A stretch of DNA of 28,440 bases from Saccoglossus kowalevskii (Eukaryota > Hemichordata > Enteropneusta > Harrimaniidae). Shown here piece after piece: positions 12,201-20,512 of the stretch. Below the pieces are notes generated by a model. The model saw nothing but the letters and a program-made list of their open reading frames with translations, did not search any database and had not been told where the DNA came from. Location of the stretch: contig NW_003143821.1 in the NCBI RefSeq assembly GCF_000003605.2, positions 131,569 through 160,008 on the forward strand, read 5' to 3'. A program made the translations under genes and the position numbers. Each line of letters opens with the position of its first letter. The first letter of the stretch is position 1.

Positions 12201-15200
12201 CTATTCGAGATGTGCTTCTAATAGAACAAATACATTGTATTGGTGTTGAATTTTATCCTCAATGTATATTCCATTTTTATTCCATTCCATGTATATTTCC
12301 ATGTTTATTCCATTCAAACATGCCCTTGCATTCCCTGTGTTATGATATCCCAACTATTTTACTCTCCAATTACACCTCTTTTATGGAAGCTACATGTGAT
12401 TATAAAAGCTTTGCATTATCCACTGTGTAATAAGACATTGTTTGAAAAGTTTGGAAATTGGCCAATTTTGAAATTTTGTTTTTAAGTGGCTAATTTATTC
12501 GATCAATTTTTTTTTTATGTTTTTTTTTTCTTGTGGGTGATGAGAAACTGAAATCTATGTTCCTTATTCATTTGTACATTGCTGACTAAATGATAATGAT
12601 GACAGACGTGGACAAGGATTTATATTAATGTGACAAACATCAATGCCACTTTACTGAGAGAAGTAATGTCTAATGTGTGCATATACAAAAACTTGAATAT
12701 AGTTTCTCATATTTGATACATAATTTCTCATATTTGATACATAATTTCTCATATTTGATACATAATTTATCATATTTGATACATAATTTATCATATTTGA
12801 TACATAATTTCTCATTTGATACATAATTTATCATATTTGATACATAATTTATCATTTGATACATAATTTATCATATTTGATACATAATTTATCATATTTG
12901 ATACATAATTTATCATATTTGATACATAATTTCTCATTTGATACATAATTTCTCATATTTGATACATAATTTCTCATTTGATACATAATTTCTCATTTGA
13001 TACATAATTTATCATATTTGATACATAATTTATCATATTTGATACATAATTTCTCATTTGATACATAATTTATCATATTTGATACATAATTTCTCAAGTT
13101 TTATGATAACCCCCATACTGTACTTGCTACTTTTCCTAACACTAAGCTTTTCAAATACACTCACTGGGAAATAAATTCTGATTATAGCAAATAACTTTTT
13201 CAATACTTTTATGTTTTTGCATTTGCATAGGAATACTTTTGATGATCTACATAAACTCTGATTTGGTAATACAAATACAATTTGTCTTGGTTTATGTCAA
13301 AAACTGCAGTCTATTCAAGCCGTATATCAAAATTACCACCCCTGATGTTTTTTATGAGTTCAGAGATATTTAATAGTGTAATCGTTTGACATCAAGATCC
13401 AGTACAAACATAACTGACACTAGCTTTTGACTTCATATGCAATTACTCTTAACTACCTTACTTACACTTTTAGTGTAACCAGGTGGTTACCAAGACCAGA
13501 TATACTCTTTTTGTGTGAACATGGAGACCAGGAGGTTACCAAGACCAGATATAATCTTTTTGTGTGAACATGGAGACCAGGAGGTTATCAAGACCTGGCT
13601 TGCACTTTTGTGTGAACATGTTGACCAGGGGGTTACCAAGACCAGGCTCACTCTTTCAGTGTGAACATAGTTACTAGGAAGGTTACGAAGACCAGGCTGA
13701 ATATTTGAGTGTGAACATGTTGACCAAGAAGATTACAAAGACCAGGCTTTCTATTTTAGTGTGAACATGTTGACCAGGAAGATTACAAAGACCAGGCTTA
13801 CTCTTTTACTGTGAACATGGAGACCAGGAGTTTATCAAGACCTGGCTTGCACTTTTGTGTGAACATGTTGACCAGGGGGTTACCAAGACCAGGCTCACTC
13901 TTTCAGTGTGAACATAGTTACTAGGAAGGTTAGCAAGACCAGGCTCACTCTTTCAGTGTGAACATAGTTACTAGGAAGGTTAGCAAGACCAGGCTCACTC
14001 TTTCAGTGTGAACATAGTTACTAGGAAGGTTACCAAGACCAGGCTGAATATTTTAGTGTGAACATGTTGACCTGTTTTATAAATTGTCTCTTTAATTAAG
14101 AGCAGGTTTTTTACTATGTCCTCATAACTGGCATAAAATGTCATTAAAAAGAGATGCTGTTAAATAAATATTTGTATTTGGTTTGTAAATTGTCCTGAAT
14201 TCTTGACACAAGTGTTATTAATGGTACCTACATATAAGTCACTGTGTATATGTCAATTGATGCATATTTATATTATGACTGAACCCATCGTAAATATAAG
14301 GTCTTACTCAACCATTAACAATCAGTTTTTTTTTTTTTTTTGGTAACTAAATCTGAATTTGTAACCGTTAATTTAAACAATATACTGAGAGCAGTTATTG
14401 AAGAGATTATGAATACAAATATTTGTATAAAACAGTTTAAACTTGCTTTGTTTTTTTTCCGTTCAATTCTATGAATACTATAATTTTTTCCCATCACAGT
14501 TTTGTGCTACATTTAACATAATTTTATGTTATTTTTCTATGATTTCTGTTGATTTTGAATACAAATACAAAATTTACCATTACACACACAGGTCTGGTAA
14601 TTAATGTTTTTGAAAAATTTTTTCAAAATAAGTCAATAAATGCATTTTTTTTTATTTAAGTGCACTTCTATTAGGGCAAAAAAAAATTTAAATGAATTAT
14701 TTTTTCAAAATTTTAATTTAAATAAATTGACAACAATTACATTATAAAATTTTTGCTAAATTAGCTACATCTTTAAATATTGAAAAATACAATTATAGCT
14801 AAATTGACATGCTAGTTAAACAATTGTATATTACAGTAAAGAAACTGTTAGAAACTGTAAAGGAAAGTCCGTTGCACCTTTGCAATGTCGTCATTCATCA
14901 AGTTGTTATAGCAACATCATTACATGTACATTAAAATGTTGAATTTTACATTTCTTATAGTAGCTATGTTAGAACCAAGTGATTACTGTCATATGTATGC
15001 TTTATATATGCCACAATTATCACTTTTGCTGTGAATACTCAACTTTCACACCGAATGCCGCTGTCAGACGTTTGTCATGCTTCACTGATTTCTACAGCCC
15101 ACAGAGATGAGTCGTGACGTATTCGTTGATTTTGAACTCGGTTGAACTTTTCAGTCATTTACCTGAAAAATCAGATCTGTACAATTTACTAATAAACAAA

Positions 15201-15771
15201 ATTGGACATACCATAAAATCTGTATTAGAAGCCGCATCCCTAAAAGATGCCGCACCCATTCTTTTTGAACAGTTGAGACTCAAAAATTGTGTAGATGCTC
15301 TAATAGAAGCCGCATCCTGTCTATTCCTTTATACCATTTCAATAGAAGTCGTGGCTTCTATAACAGATTTTACAGTAATTACACAACAATTTTATTTATG
15401 AAGAATCTTAGGTAATATATCATCAAACAGTGGTTAGAGATATATTATGAGAGATTTCACTCAGTATTTCAAATTATATTTGTTTTCCACCTTTCACGAC
15501 AGTTAAAACGAAATATCTTGAATCGTAAAACAGCCGGTGTATTGAAAGTGACGTGATCCATCAATACTTTACACAACCTGACAAACTATTAAAATTATGT
15601 TTATCTTTTTTTTTTTCCCTCTTATCTCAATAGCTCGAGAAGCATGACAAAATAACCGATGTCAAAAAGATGAGGACGGAAAATGAAATGGATTTAGAAG
15701 CTGCAACTTTGAGAGCACATTTCAAACCTGAATTCACTGATCATATGGAATCCCAAGATTGTTCAAGCTGA
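131..15771 (+). CDS. FHIT: FHIT, bis(5'-adenosyl)-triphosphatase (spliced gene, whole coding span)
   Basis: Five exons join in frame to encode 164 residues plus a stop (131-242, 1646-1791, 4223-4252, 4936-5004, 15634-15771; 495 nt). The product is a histidine-triad hydrolase that cleaves Ap3A to AMP and ADP. In mammals it is also a pro-apoptotic tumour suppressor. Visible landmarks are N30 in FVNIKP, H38 in LTGH, Q86 before [10 protein letters not shown], and the triad HVHVHIL at residues 97-103. By analogy with human FHIT, H99 is the nucleophile that forms the AMP intermediate. Y117 in NDDVYEKLEKHDK matches the Src-phosphorylated human Y114. Human FHIT has 147 residues; this protein has about three extra N-terminal residues and a tail of about 15 residues after LRAHF. 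Introns are 1403, 2431, 683 and 10629 bp. The family call is secure. The exact first donor and the native transcript are inferred. Confidence 0.95.
280..540. repeat. Dispersed-repeat-like segment in FHIT intron 1
   Basis: Contains a gtcagtcgtttgtccg stretch, then two related subunits: cttcttcttgaaaactac...gttttgatac and acttcttcttgaaaatgcta...gctttgatac. This layout resembles a dispersed repeat pattern seen in many marine invertebrate genomes. The + strand open frame across 300-533 is taken as incidental. The rest of intron 1 (850-1338) shows nothing specific. Confidence 0.4.
508..648 (-). other. Exon-like Cys-rich segment, antisense in FHIT intron 1 (unrecognised)
   Basis: On the - strand a good acceptor (tttcatttccag, ending at 649) is followed by an open frame to TGA near 508. 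It encodes [15 protein letters not shown], then [13 protein letters not shown] and HCDTYTC. The paired cysteines could bind zinc, and the part at 540-648 is richer in G+C than its surroundings. I do not recognise the family. It may be a terminal exon of a nested gene, a gene fragment, or chance, since the 3' part runs into the dispersed repeat at 280-540. Confidence 0.25.
1341..1539 (-). mobile_element. TA-flanked MITE, family A copy 1 (reverse orientation)
   Basis: Ends are CTGTAAAATGCTTTATTT and AAATAAAGTATTTTACAG, flanked by TA on both sides. Its reverse complement matches copies 2 and 3 closely over the full length, including the ggaaaaaaggtatattcgct core. No coding capacity. TA duplications suggest the Tc1/mariner superfamily, but the family is not identified. 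Confidence 0.8.
1646..1791 (+). CDS. FHIT: FHIT coding exon 2 (residues 38-86)
   Basis: It encodes [13 protein letters not shown], a helix region ([20 protein letters not shown]) and SSLTIAIQ, all typical of FHIT. The acceptor is tctag at 1641-1645 and the donor is a strong gtaaga at 1792. A second AG at 1635-1636, nine bases upstream, would also keep frame. It would replace H38 by four residues (LFLD), so 1646 is preferred. Confidence 0.95.
2717..3831. mobile_element. PIF/Harbinger-like element with 35-bp terminal inverted repeats
   Basis: The left end GGCCACACTGATTTAATTTT continues into ATGGATGACATCC. The right end is its inverted copy with two differences. TTA flanks both sides (2714-2716 and 3832-3834), which fits the 3-bp TTA duplications of PIF/Harbinger elements. 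No transposase is recognisable. The interior has A-rich blocks (2780-3075) and a more CpG-rich half (3130-3810). The element sits in FHIT intron 2. Confidence 0.75.
3133..3538 (-). other. Gene-like segment inside the Harbinger-like element (unrecognised)
   Basis: On the - strand, aacATGGCGACC at 3538 looks like a good start context and opens [15 protein letters not shown], stopped by TGA at 3491-3493. An AG-gtgaaa donor-like site sits at the break. A separate open frame of about 110 codons follows to 3133 (contains [19 protein letters not shown] and [11 protein letters not shown]), and another frame reads [17 protein letters not shown]. The G+C content is above the surroundings. It could be a captured, frame-broken host gene fragment or decayed transposon coding sequence. 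Confidence 0.3.
3928..4093. repeat. 31-bp tandem repeat, 5.4 identical copies (FHIT intron 2)
   Basis: The unit ctttttataatgtttttcat + attcctattta begins at 3928, 3959, 3990, 4021, 4052 and 4083, exactly 31 bp apart. Copies are identical, so the array is young or homogenised. Confidence 0.97.
4223..4252 (+). CDS. FHIT: FHIT coding exon 3, 30-nt micro-exon (residues 87-96)
   Basis: Exactly ten codons, [10 protein letters not shown], the invariant FHIT segment just before the histidine triad. It is bounded by tatttccag and gtaaaa and is phase 0 at both ends. Too short for ORF finders, it was found by protein homology. Skipping it would keep frame but delete the loop leading into the active site. 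Confidence 0.95.
4936..5004 (+). CDS. FHIT: FHIT coding exon 4, histidine triad (residues 97-119)
   Basis: It begins exactly at the triad: [14 protein letters not shown], then NNDDVYEK. It is phase 0 at both ends, with acceptor ttatttcatttcag and a weaker donor, gtttgt. The catalytic His (residue 99) and the likely phospho-acceptor Tyr117 both lie here. A 10.6 kb repeat-rich intron follows. Confidence 0.95.
5157..6016. repeat. 31-bp minisatellite, about 28 copies (FHIT intron 4)
   Basis: The consensus unit is tagccatggtggattgccac + catcatccagg. Units vary at a few positions (CAAGG/CATGG, CACC/CATC/CACT) and some carry indels, so the array is older than the intron 2 array. It is GC-rich relative to the window and starts about 150 bp after the exon 4 donor. 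The open frame at 5142-5408 is a by-product. Confidence 0.97.
6017..6982. other. Intron 4 unique sequence between arrays
   Basis: AT-rich, no exon-like open frame. It holds two CTCF-like cores (listed separately) and a related tagagggc at 6572-6579. Confidence 0.6.
6149..6216 (+). promoter_or_regulatory. Pair of CTCF-core-like motifs in FHIT intron 4
   Basis: CCATAGAGGGCAGC (6149-6162) and CTATAGATGGCGCTC (6202-6216) resemble the conserved CTCF core, YAGRKGGCRS, in the same orientation and 53 bp apart. Similar cores are ACACTAGAGGGCTC at 4163-4176 and TGCTAGAGGGCGAA at 2770-2783. Binding is inference. Confidence 0.3.
6983..7612. repeat. 15-bp minisatellite with 30-bp higher-order alternation (FHIT intron 4)
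   Basis: The basic unit is accaaacacctgtaa. From about 7215 on, copies alternate cacctata and tacctgta, giving a 30-bp dimer. The first third (6983-7210) uses a cacctctttaaacc or cacctctgtaaacc variant. The 15-bp unit has no stop in - strand frames, which creates long pentapeptide-repeat open frames that are not believed to be genes. Confidence 0.95.
7613..9727. other. Intron 4 sequence with no recognised feature
   Basis: About 2.1 kb of AT-rich sequence. Short open frames at 8434-8646 and 8861-9136 (- strand) show no domain and are probably chance. Nothing else supportable is seen. Confidence 0.5.
9728..10260 (+). pseudogene. LINE C-terminal fragment with zinc-knuckle remnant (copy A)
   Basis: The + strand encodes, with breaks, [33 protein letters not shown], then [11 protein letters not shown] and [16 protein letters not shown]. 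This matches the C-terminal end of non-LTR retrotransposon polyproteins, where a Cys-x2-Cys...His-x4-Cys knuckle follows the RT. Here the first Cys of the knuckle is replaced and an in-frame stop precedes it. The segment from about 10090 is homologous to 21985-22175. It sits in FHIT intron 4 and is dead. Confidence 0.6.
10453..10660 (+). mobile_element. TA-flanked MITE, family A copy 2
   Basis: CTGTAAAATACTTTATTTTA at the left and an inverted partner AAAATAAAGTATTCTACAG at the right, with TA on both flanks (10451-10452 and 10661-10662). The internal sequence matches copy 1 in reverse and copy 3 in the same direction. The element is close to palindromic at both ends, so transcripts could fold as a hairpin. 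Confidence 0.85.
11097..11281 (+). mobile_element. TA-flanked MITE, family A copy 3
   Basis: Ends CTGTAGAATACTTTATTTTA and AAAATAAAGTATTTTACAG with TA flanks. It is about 25 bp shorter than copy 2 because of a deletion near the left side, where attaattttaattaatttt is locally duplicated. It lies 434 bp from copy 2 in the same orientation. Confidence 0.85.
11284..12700. other. Intron 4 sequence, mostly unremarkable
   Basis: There is a small local duplication: gaaattgtcca...aattttgaaattctg at 11996-12031 recurs at 12055-12090. The open frames at 12095-12485 show no domain. Nothing else is recognised. Confidence 0.5.
12701..13096. repeat. 21/18-bp AT-rich tandem repeat (FHIT intron 4)
   Basis: The unit tttgatacataatttatcata (21 bp) is mixed with an 18-bp form lacking ata before tttgat. 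The tctca and tatca variants are interspersed. About 20 copies in all. Both unit lengths are multiples of three, so - strand heptapeptide frames stay open by chance. Confidence 0.95.
13464..14072. repeat. About 50-bp minisatellite, 12 copies, with 247-bp higher-order duplication (FHIT intron 4)
   Basis: The unit contains gtgtgaacatgttgaccagg, then aggttaccaagaccaggctcactcttt. A five-unit block around 13575-13690 recurs about 247 bp later (13820-13937). Three almost identical adjacent units at about 13890-14040 point to recent expansion. Confidence 0.95.
14073..15208. other. Very AT-rich intron 4 segment
   Basis: Long runs of A and T (for example poly-T at 14326-14341 and 14640-14720) and no exon-like frame. 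It lies between the last minisatellite and the MITE before exon 5. Confidence 0.5.
15211..15375. mobile_element. Second MITE family, 260 bp upstream of FHIT exon 5
   Basis: The left end taccataaaatctgtattag + aagccgcatcc is the inverted partner of the right end gtcgtggcttctataacaga + ttttacagta. TA lies at both outer edges (15209-15210, 15376-15377). The motif taatagaagccgcatcc recurs inside at about 15300. The outermost CTGTAAAAT is shared with family A, so the two may use the same transposase. The open frame at 15114-15401 runs through it and is not a gene. Confidence 0.7.
15634..15771 (+). CDS. FHIT: FHIT coding exon 5, C-terminus and stop (residues 120-164)
   Basis: A long polypyrimidine tract (15605-15630) and tag precede LEKHDKITD. 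The FHIT C-terminal helix motif follows ([15 protein letters not shown]), then a polar tail [15 protein letters not shown] and TGA at 15769-15771. The tail extends about 15 residues past the human C-terminus. The spacer [10 protein letters not shown] replaces the usual variable linker. Confidence 0.93.
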   Translation, partial: LEKHDKITDVKKMRTENEMDLEAATLRAHFKPEFTDHMESQDCSS

Positions 15772-18700
15772 AGGCTGTGTTTAAAAAAGGACTCGTAGTT
15801 GCAAAGAAAGTCAGTTAAAATGGAATTGGGTAAACATTGATGTGTAGAGATTAAGCAAATCCATATTTTTTCATCGATAAGTGTTATGCTTATAGAATAC
15901 TTATAAATAAATCCATATATGATCGTTGATAATGGCAGGTATCTCCAATCCAGGGTTATACAATGTACATTACTCATACAAGACATCCATGACGTCAAAA
16001 ATGCTCCATTTGGTAGCCATGACAACAGTTGTCTCATTGCCCAGGTAGATAAGAGATGATATCACCTCATTAAATTAAAGAGATATGGATGAAAAAATGC
16101 AAAAAATCATGTAGATGAAGATAATGGAGCACGGATCATCGGCAACACTCGTCGTTTATAGATCATTAAAGATGGCCGAGACTTCAGTCAGTGCAGTTGG
16201 AAGGATAAAAAATGATAGTGCTCTTAAAATCCATCCATTCAGCATCCATTTATTAATACCATGCTCGTCTTGCACGGAGAGGCGAAAAATTGACTTTTAG
16301 TACAAAGCTGTAAATGTAGGTATTATATAGTACACAAGATGCAAACTTTTCTAAGAATTTAGAAATGTTTCTATTGTTAATTCCCATCAATAATACTTGT
16401 ATGTTTTCTGTGTACTTCTTGTCAATATATTTGAGCAAAGCAACTTAATGTGACAGATACTCGACAATATGTTCGATGGGATAATGTCAGATACGACTCC
16501 AGATTAGAGGATTACCTTTTTGTAAAGGTGACTCAAGTTGAGAGAAAAAGGCAAAGGTCATATAAGGTTTATGTTTTGCCAATATGAATTTTTTTAAATA
16601 AAAAATAAATCAACAATTTGTAAATAGAAAATTACATATTAAGTCGGTGACAATTAAATCTGTTGCAATTAAATGCAGTATTCTGCAGTGTACGTTTTGA
16701 AAGTTCCTCTGCCTTTTTGTGGCATTCATCTATTTTTGCAATTGTTGTTCCCTATTTTTATATGCCCAGTGTTTCTAGAATGCCTGTTTGAAAGTAAAAC
16801 TGCATTTCTGATCAACTGTCTTGGTAATGATCAACGTAACATTGCAACTCTGCAAGATGCGTGCATATTTGGGTGCTCCACTAAGTACTGACACACTAAC
16901 CAAATACAGAAATGTACTATATCATGGAATTGATGGTTGAACATTTGAAGTTACTGGTACTAGTGCATATGACTATGAGCCACAGTGATCTCTTTCTGTC
17001 ATATTGGATTTGGGGAGTGTATGTGTGAGGTATAATCATTTGGTTTATCAACAGAACAACAATCACCTTTCCAGTTCTGAGTATTACAATAGTAGTGTCA
17101 CTGTAATGTCAAGTAATTTGTGTGCTAGCTTGTGTGCGAACTATTCTCATTTTTAAAAAAAAAAATTGTTAAAGTTATTTATAAACTGTTTGTTTTCAGT
17201 TGTTTTTTTTTTATTCATGTAATACTAAGCTGTTCTGATACCAAATAAACCCACATAGAGTAAAATGTTTGTATGTTCATGTACATATGGAAACAGAACC
17301 TATATTGCAGAAAAAAATTAGCTGTAATATTCATAAATACATACTATGTGTATTGTCACAATTGGTTTTCTCATTTGATACAAAAAAAACACTATTTTGG
17401 CTGTGTGTTACATAAATTAACCTTTCCACCACCAGACTTCCTCACCCAAATTTTTTCATACTTTTTCCCAATACTCTTCAATATTTCTTGAAATGAACCA
17501 TAATTTTGGAGCCAACAGACAAAATTTGAGTAAATCTTTAGTTTTTACTCAAAATATTTGTATATTTTGTGAACTTGTGATGAAAATAAGAAACTGGTGG
17601 TGATAAATTTATAGAAAAAAAGGTTTTAACCAGGACGCCATCAAATTATTCAATTGTTAAGAATCTGTGTATGAGAATTGATGATGCTGTCTGTTTTCAT
17701 CCAATACATTAATCATTTTATACCAGCAATTAATTATCAAGAGACAAAAAATTGTATTTCACACCTGATCAAACCTGCTATTAATGTTTAACTATTTTAT
17801 TCCTCAAAGTCAAGGTAATGTTGATCTCTTAAAAAATATAAAAATTAAATTATTCTGATTTTTCTTTGGTTTTCCTTTTCTCCAAAATAAGGTGTTTATA
17901 ATGACCTGGAAAATATCTATCAGTTGAATTATTTAATGTTTGAAGTTACAATTCAAAATCAGCGATTTGATGTCAGAGGTCATTTTTGGTTAATTTACGA
18001 TTATTGAAATAGCTCATTTACATAATTGTACTCCAACCTATGCATCTAAATTATATACATTGTTTCCAACAAATCATTTGCATAATTTGGTTCATTCTCT
18101 ACATTAAAATTTGTTTTCGTCCCATTTTAAGACCTACATAAAAATGCTACTTTTACAAAAATCTTCTCCAGACAGACAGATAGACTAATAGTTTTTCCAC
18201 ATGATTTACACCTTACAACATTTATTTAACTCCAGTGGGCTCAATTATCCTCAAAACCGCTGATTTTGTAATTTTAATTTGTGAACAGGGACTCGGCTCA
18301 ACCATATAGACCCTAGAGATCGTATCTTCTCATGGGTCTATGACTAAACATTCATCATTACGTTAAAATAACTGTAAGATTTATTGACAATTCTCATGGG
18401 AAATCTTCTGATATCTCCTATGTGTGATTGTAAGATGTCAGTTTTGACATAAATAACTGTCCTGTGTGCACTTACATAATATGCAATTGGATTATTGCTA
18501 AAAGACCACAGACTCCTGTGTCTTTGATGTTGCCAAGTCATGAAACCATCTTACAATTGAATGACAAAATGTGAATTCATAGTTTATTTATTCATAGACT
18601 AATCATAAATGCGGAGCCCAATTACAGGATGGCAATTAAACAAAAAGTTTAATAGAATATGACAAACGTACAATCTAAAATATTGTGTTAGCGAGTGCTT

Positions 18701-18985
18701 TTTCGACGTTTGATTTAAATTTACTAATTGAACAAAAAAGATCTATATTAGCAAGAAAATTATTACAAGCGTTGTGCAATCTAAAAAAGTGTTCAAGACA
18801 ATATGGTGGTTGACAGAAATTGGACTTAGGTGGATACTGCCACTGATTTTTGTTATGGCACCCTCAGGTGGCAAGTACCCTCCTCCAAACAGCAGTTGGT
18901 CATTTCTCAAGGGACTGTCACATAATTCTGGTATTCTGCCATCTGACCTTACCTTTGTTACATGTTGCATGCATGGTGTAATTCT
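15772..18985. other. FHIT 3'UTR and downstream intergenic sequence
   Basis: After possible poly(A) signals no coding feature is recognised. An imperfect inverted repeat atagaccc/gggtctat spans 18305-18342. Open frames at 16115-16300, 16673-16891, 17273-17491 and 18344-18541 have no recognisable domain. Confidence 0.5.
15906..15911 (+). terminator. Candidate polyadenylation signal for FHIT
   Basis: AATAAA lies 135 bases after the FHIT stop, the first such hexamer found downstream. Two further hexamers at 16597-16602 and 16604-16609 are alternatives for a longer 3'UTR. Confidence 0.45.
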
Positions 18986-18989
18986 GTTG

Positions 18990-20050
18990 GGATAATTCAG
19001 ATTGCCAAAAGTGATAATTTTGTTTACATGGCATCTGATTTTGATTTCTATGCTTGCCTGATCCTTGTTTTAAAGGCTTCAGGTCAAATAGGCCAGTGAA
19101 TTTCCCACTCTGAACTTGTTCAAGATGGTCACACCACACTTTATTAGAGAGTCAGTCACTGAATCTTACAGATGCTTACTTACACATTCAAGTGCACCCA
19201 AGACAGCCAATCACTCCTAAGGTTTGTGGTTGAGGGAACCAACTCTATTGTTTGGTCTTTGTTTTGCACCACCAGTGTTCACAAAATGAGCAAATCGGTG
19301 GCAGTTCAACTCCACACCAGAGTCAGCTTTGTGTACATTTACATAGATGACTGATTTCTCCATCAGCCATCACAGGAGACCCTATCTGAACATTTTCAGA
19401 TTTCACTGGTATTTCTGTGGTCGCTGGGATTTGTAATCAACCTGGGAAAGTTTCAGAGATAACCCAATATATGGTTTACATGGGGATGGAAATAGGCACA
19501 CAGGAGACAGTCTTAGGTCTTTAATACAGACAATCACCATATCTAAATCAAGCAATACACAACTCTACTTGCTGCCTAGCTGACTACTAGTACTCCAATT
19601 GATGAGCTCAGTTGGAAAGGTTTCGTCTGTGAAGGGCCTGGTGTTGCCTGCAATACCCGGACTAAGATCTATTCACCAAATCCAGTTGGACATATCAATA
19701 TACGTGAGAGATCAGTTCCATCGTTCAGGGCAAGTACCTGGACCTTCCTGTCAGATTGACAAGTGCCAGCATGCCCTGCAGTAGTGGAACATTCTGACCC
19801 CTTAGTCGAGATGCCCTTCATTCCACCTCATCCAACCATCTCAGTTCTGATGGATGCTCTGGACGCAGGCTATGGGTGCACATGATGCAAACGCAGAACT
19901 TTGAGACAACCTTTAGTCCTTTGGACAAATCAACTAGGAGAAGCTAGAAGACGGCTATGCTCGTGCTACAAGCTTTTCTGCATTCTTTTTAAGGTACAAC
20001 AAGTCACCTACTTCAACAAGGAATGACACAACATGGTCCTCACCCGCTTG
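18990..20050 (+). pseudogene. Decayed RT-RNase H polyprotein of a DIRS/gypsy-type retrotransposon
   Basis: Motifs appear in the expected order across shifting + strand frames: FKM near 19119, SLNLTDAYLHIQVHP from 19156, FGLCFAPPVFTK from 19251, the catalytic YIDD at 19340-19351 followed directly by TGA, LGFVINLGKF from 19424, and a YMGMEI motif. RNase H-like LMDALDAGYGC follows from 19847, then VLQAFLHSF and VTYFNKE near 20003. DAYLHI, the APPVFTK pattern and the RNase H spacing favour DIRS-like elements over Metaviridae, but no tyrosine recombinase or terminal repeats were found. Multiple frameshifts and stops make it inactive. Confidence 0.8.
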
Positions 20051-20173
20051 CCATAAAGATAATCTGCTGGTGTACTCACATCAGGCGCATTCACAACATC
20101 ATCACTGACACACTGTTGGCAAACTAGTTTGCCAATACCGAGTGATGTAAATGCGTATTTGAGACTACTCTGA

Positions 20174-20512
20174 TACTCTGCATTCTCTCCATTTCCACTT
20201 ATAACGTGCACGCAAGAAACTGTCTCTGATAGTGCCTATCTGGCCAAGTCAGATTTGGACCTTCGTGTTGTGGTCACTTTTGCAGAACACTTTAACCCAC
20301 CACCCAGAGTTGCTAACAATCTTCGCACGTATTTTTCAGGTTATGCTTACATCAGTAGAGGGGTTTTCAGTGACTCTACCAGCGACGTGCATTATCAAAC
20401 TTTGTGTCTTTGGGTAGAAACATCCCTGAGAGTAACGCTGTACTATCAAGACACTGATGGACCACTGCGCACGGTCCTGCCACCCAATCCTAGTACTGCA
20501 GGCGTCTTGTAA
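20174..20512 (+). other. Unrecognised 112-codon open frame after the RT-RNase H remnant
   Basis: This uninterrupted frame starts after TGA at 20171 and ends at TAA 20512. It contains SDSAYLAKSDLDLRVVV, HFNPPPRVANNLRTYFSG and YYQDTDGPLRTVLPPNP. Composition is balanced and richer in G+C than the flanks, unlike chance frames here. There is no ATG near the start and no strong acceptor. It may be downstream retrotransposon coding sequence, a captured exon, or chance. No function is assigned. Confidence 0.25.

Noticed and set aside
12670..12864. - strand repeat frame (LCIKYDK type)
   Set aside because: By-product of the 21/18-bp array.
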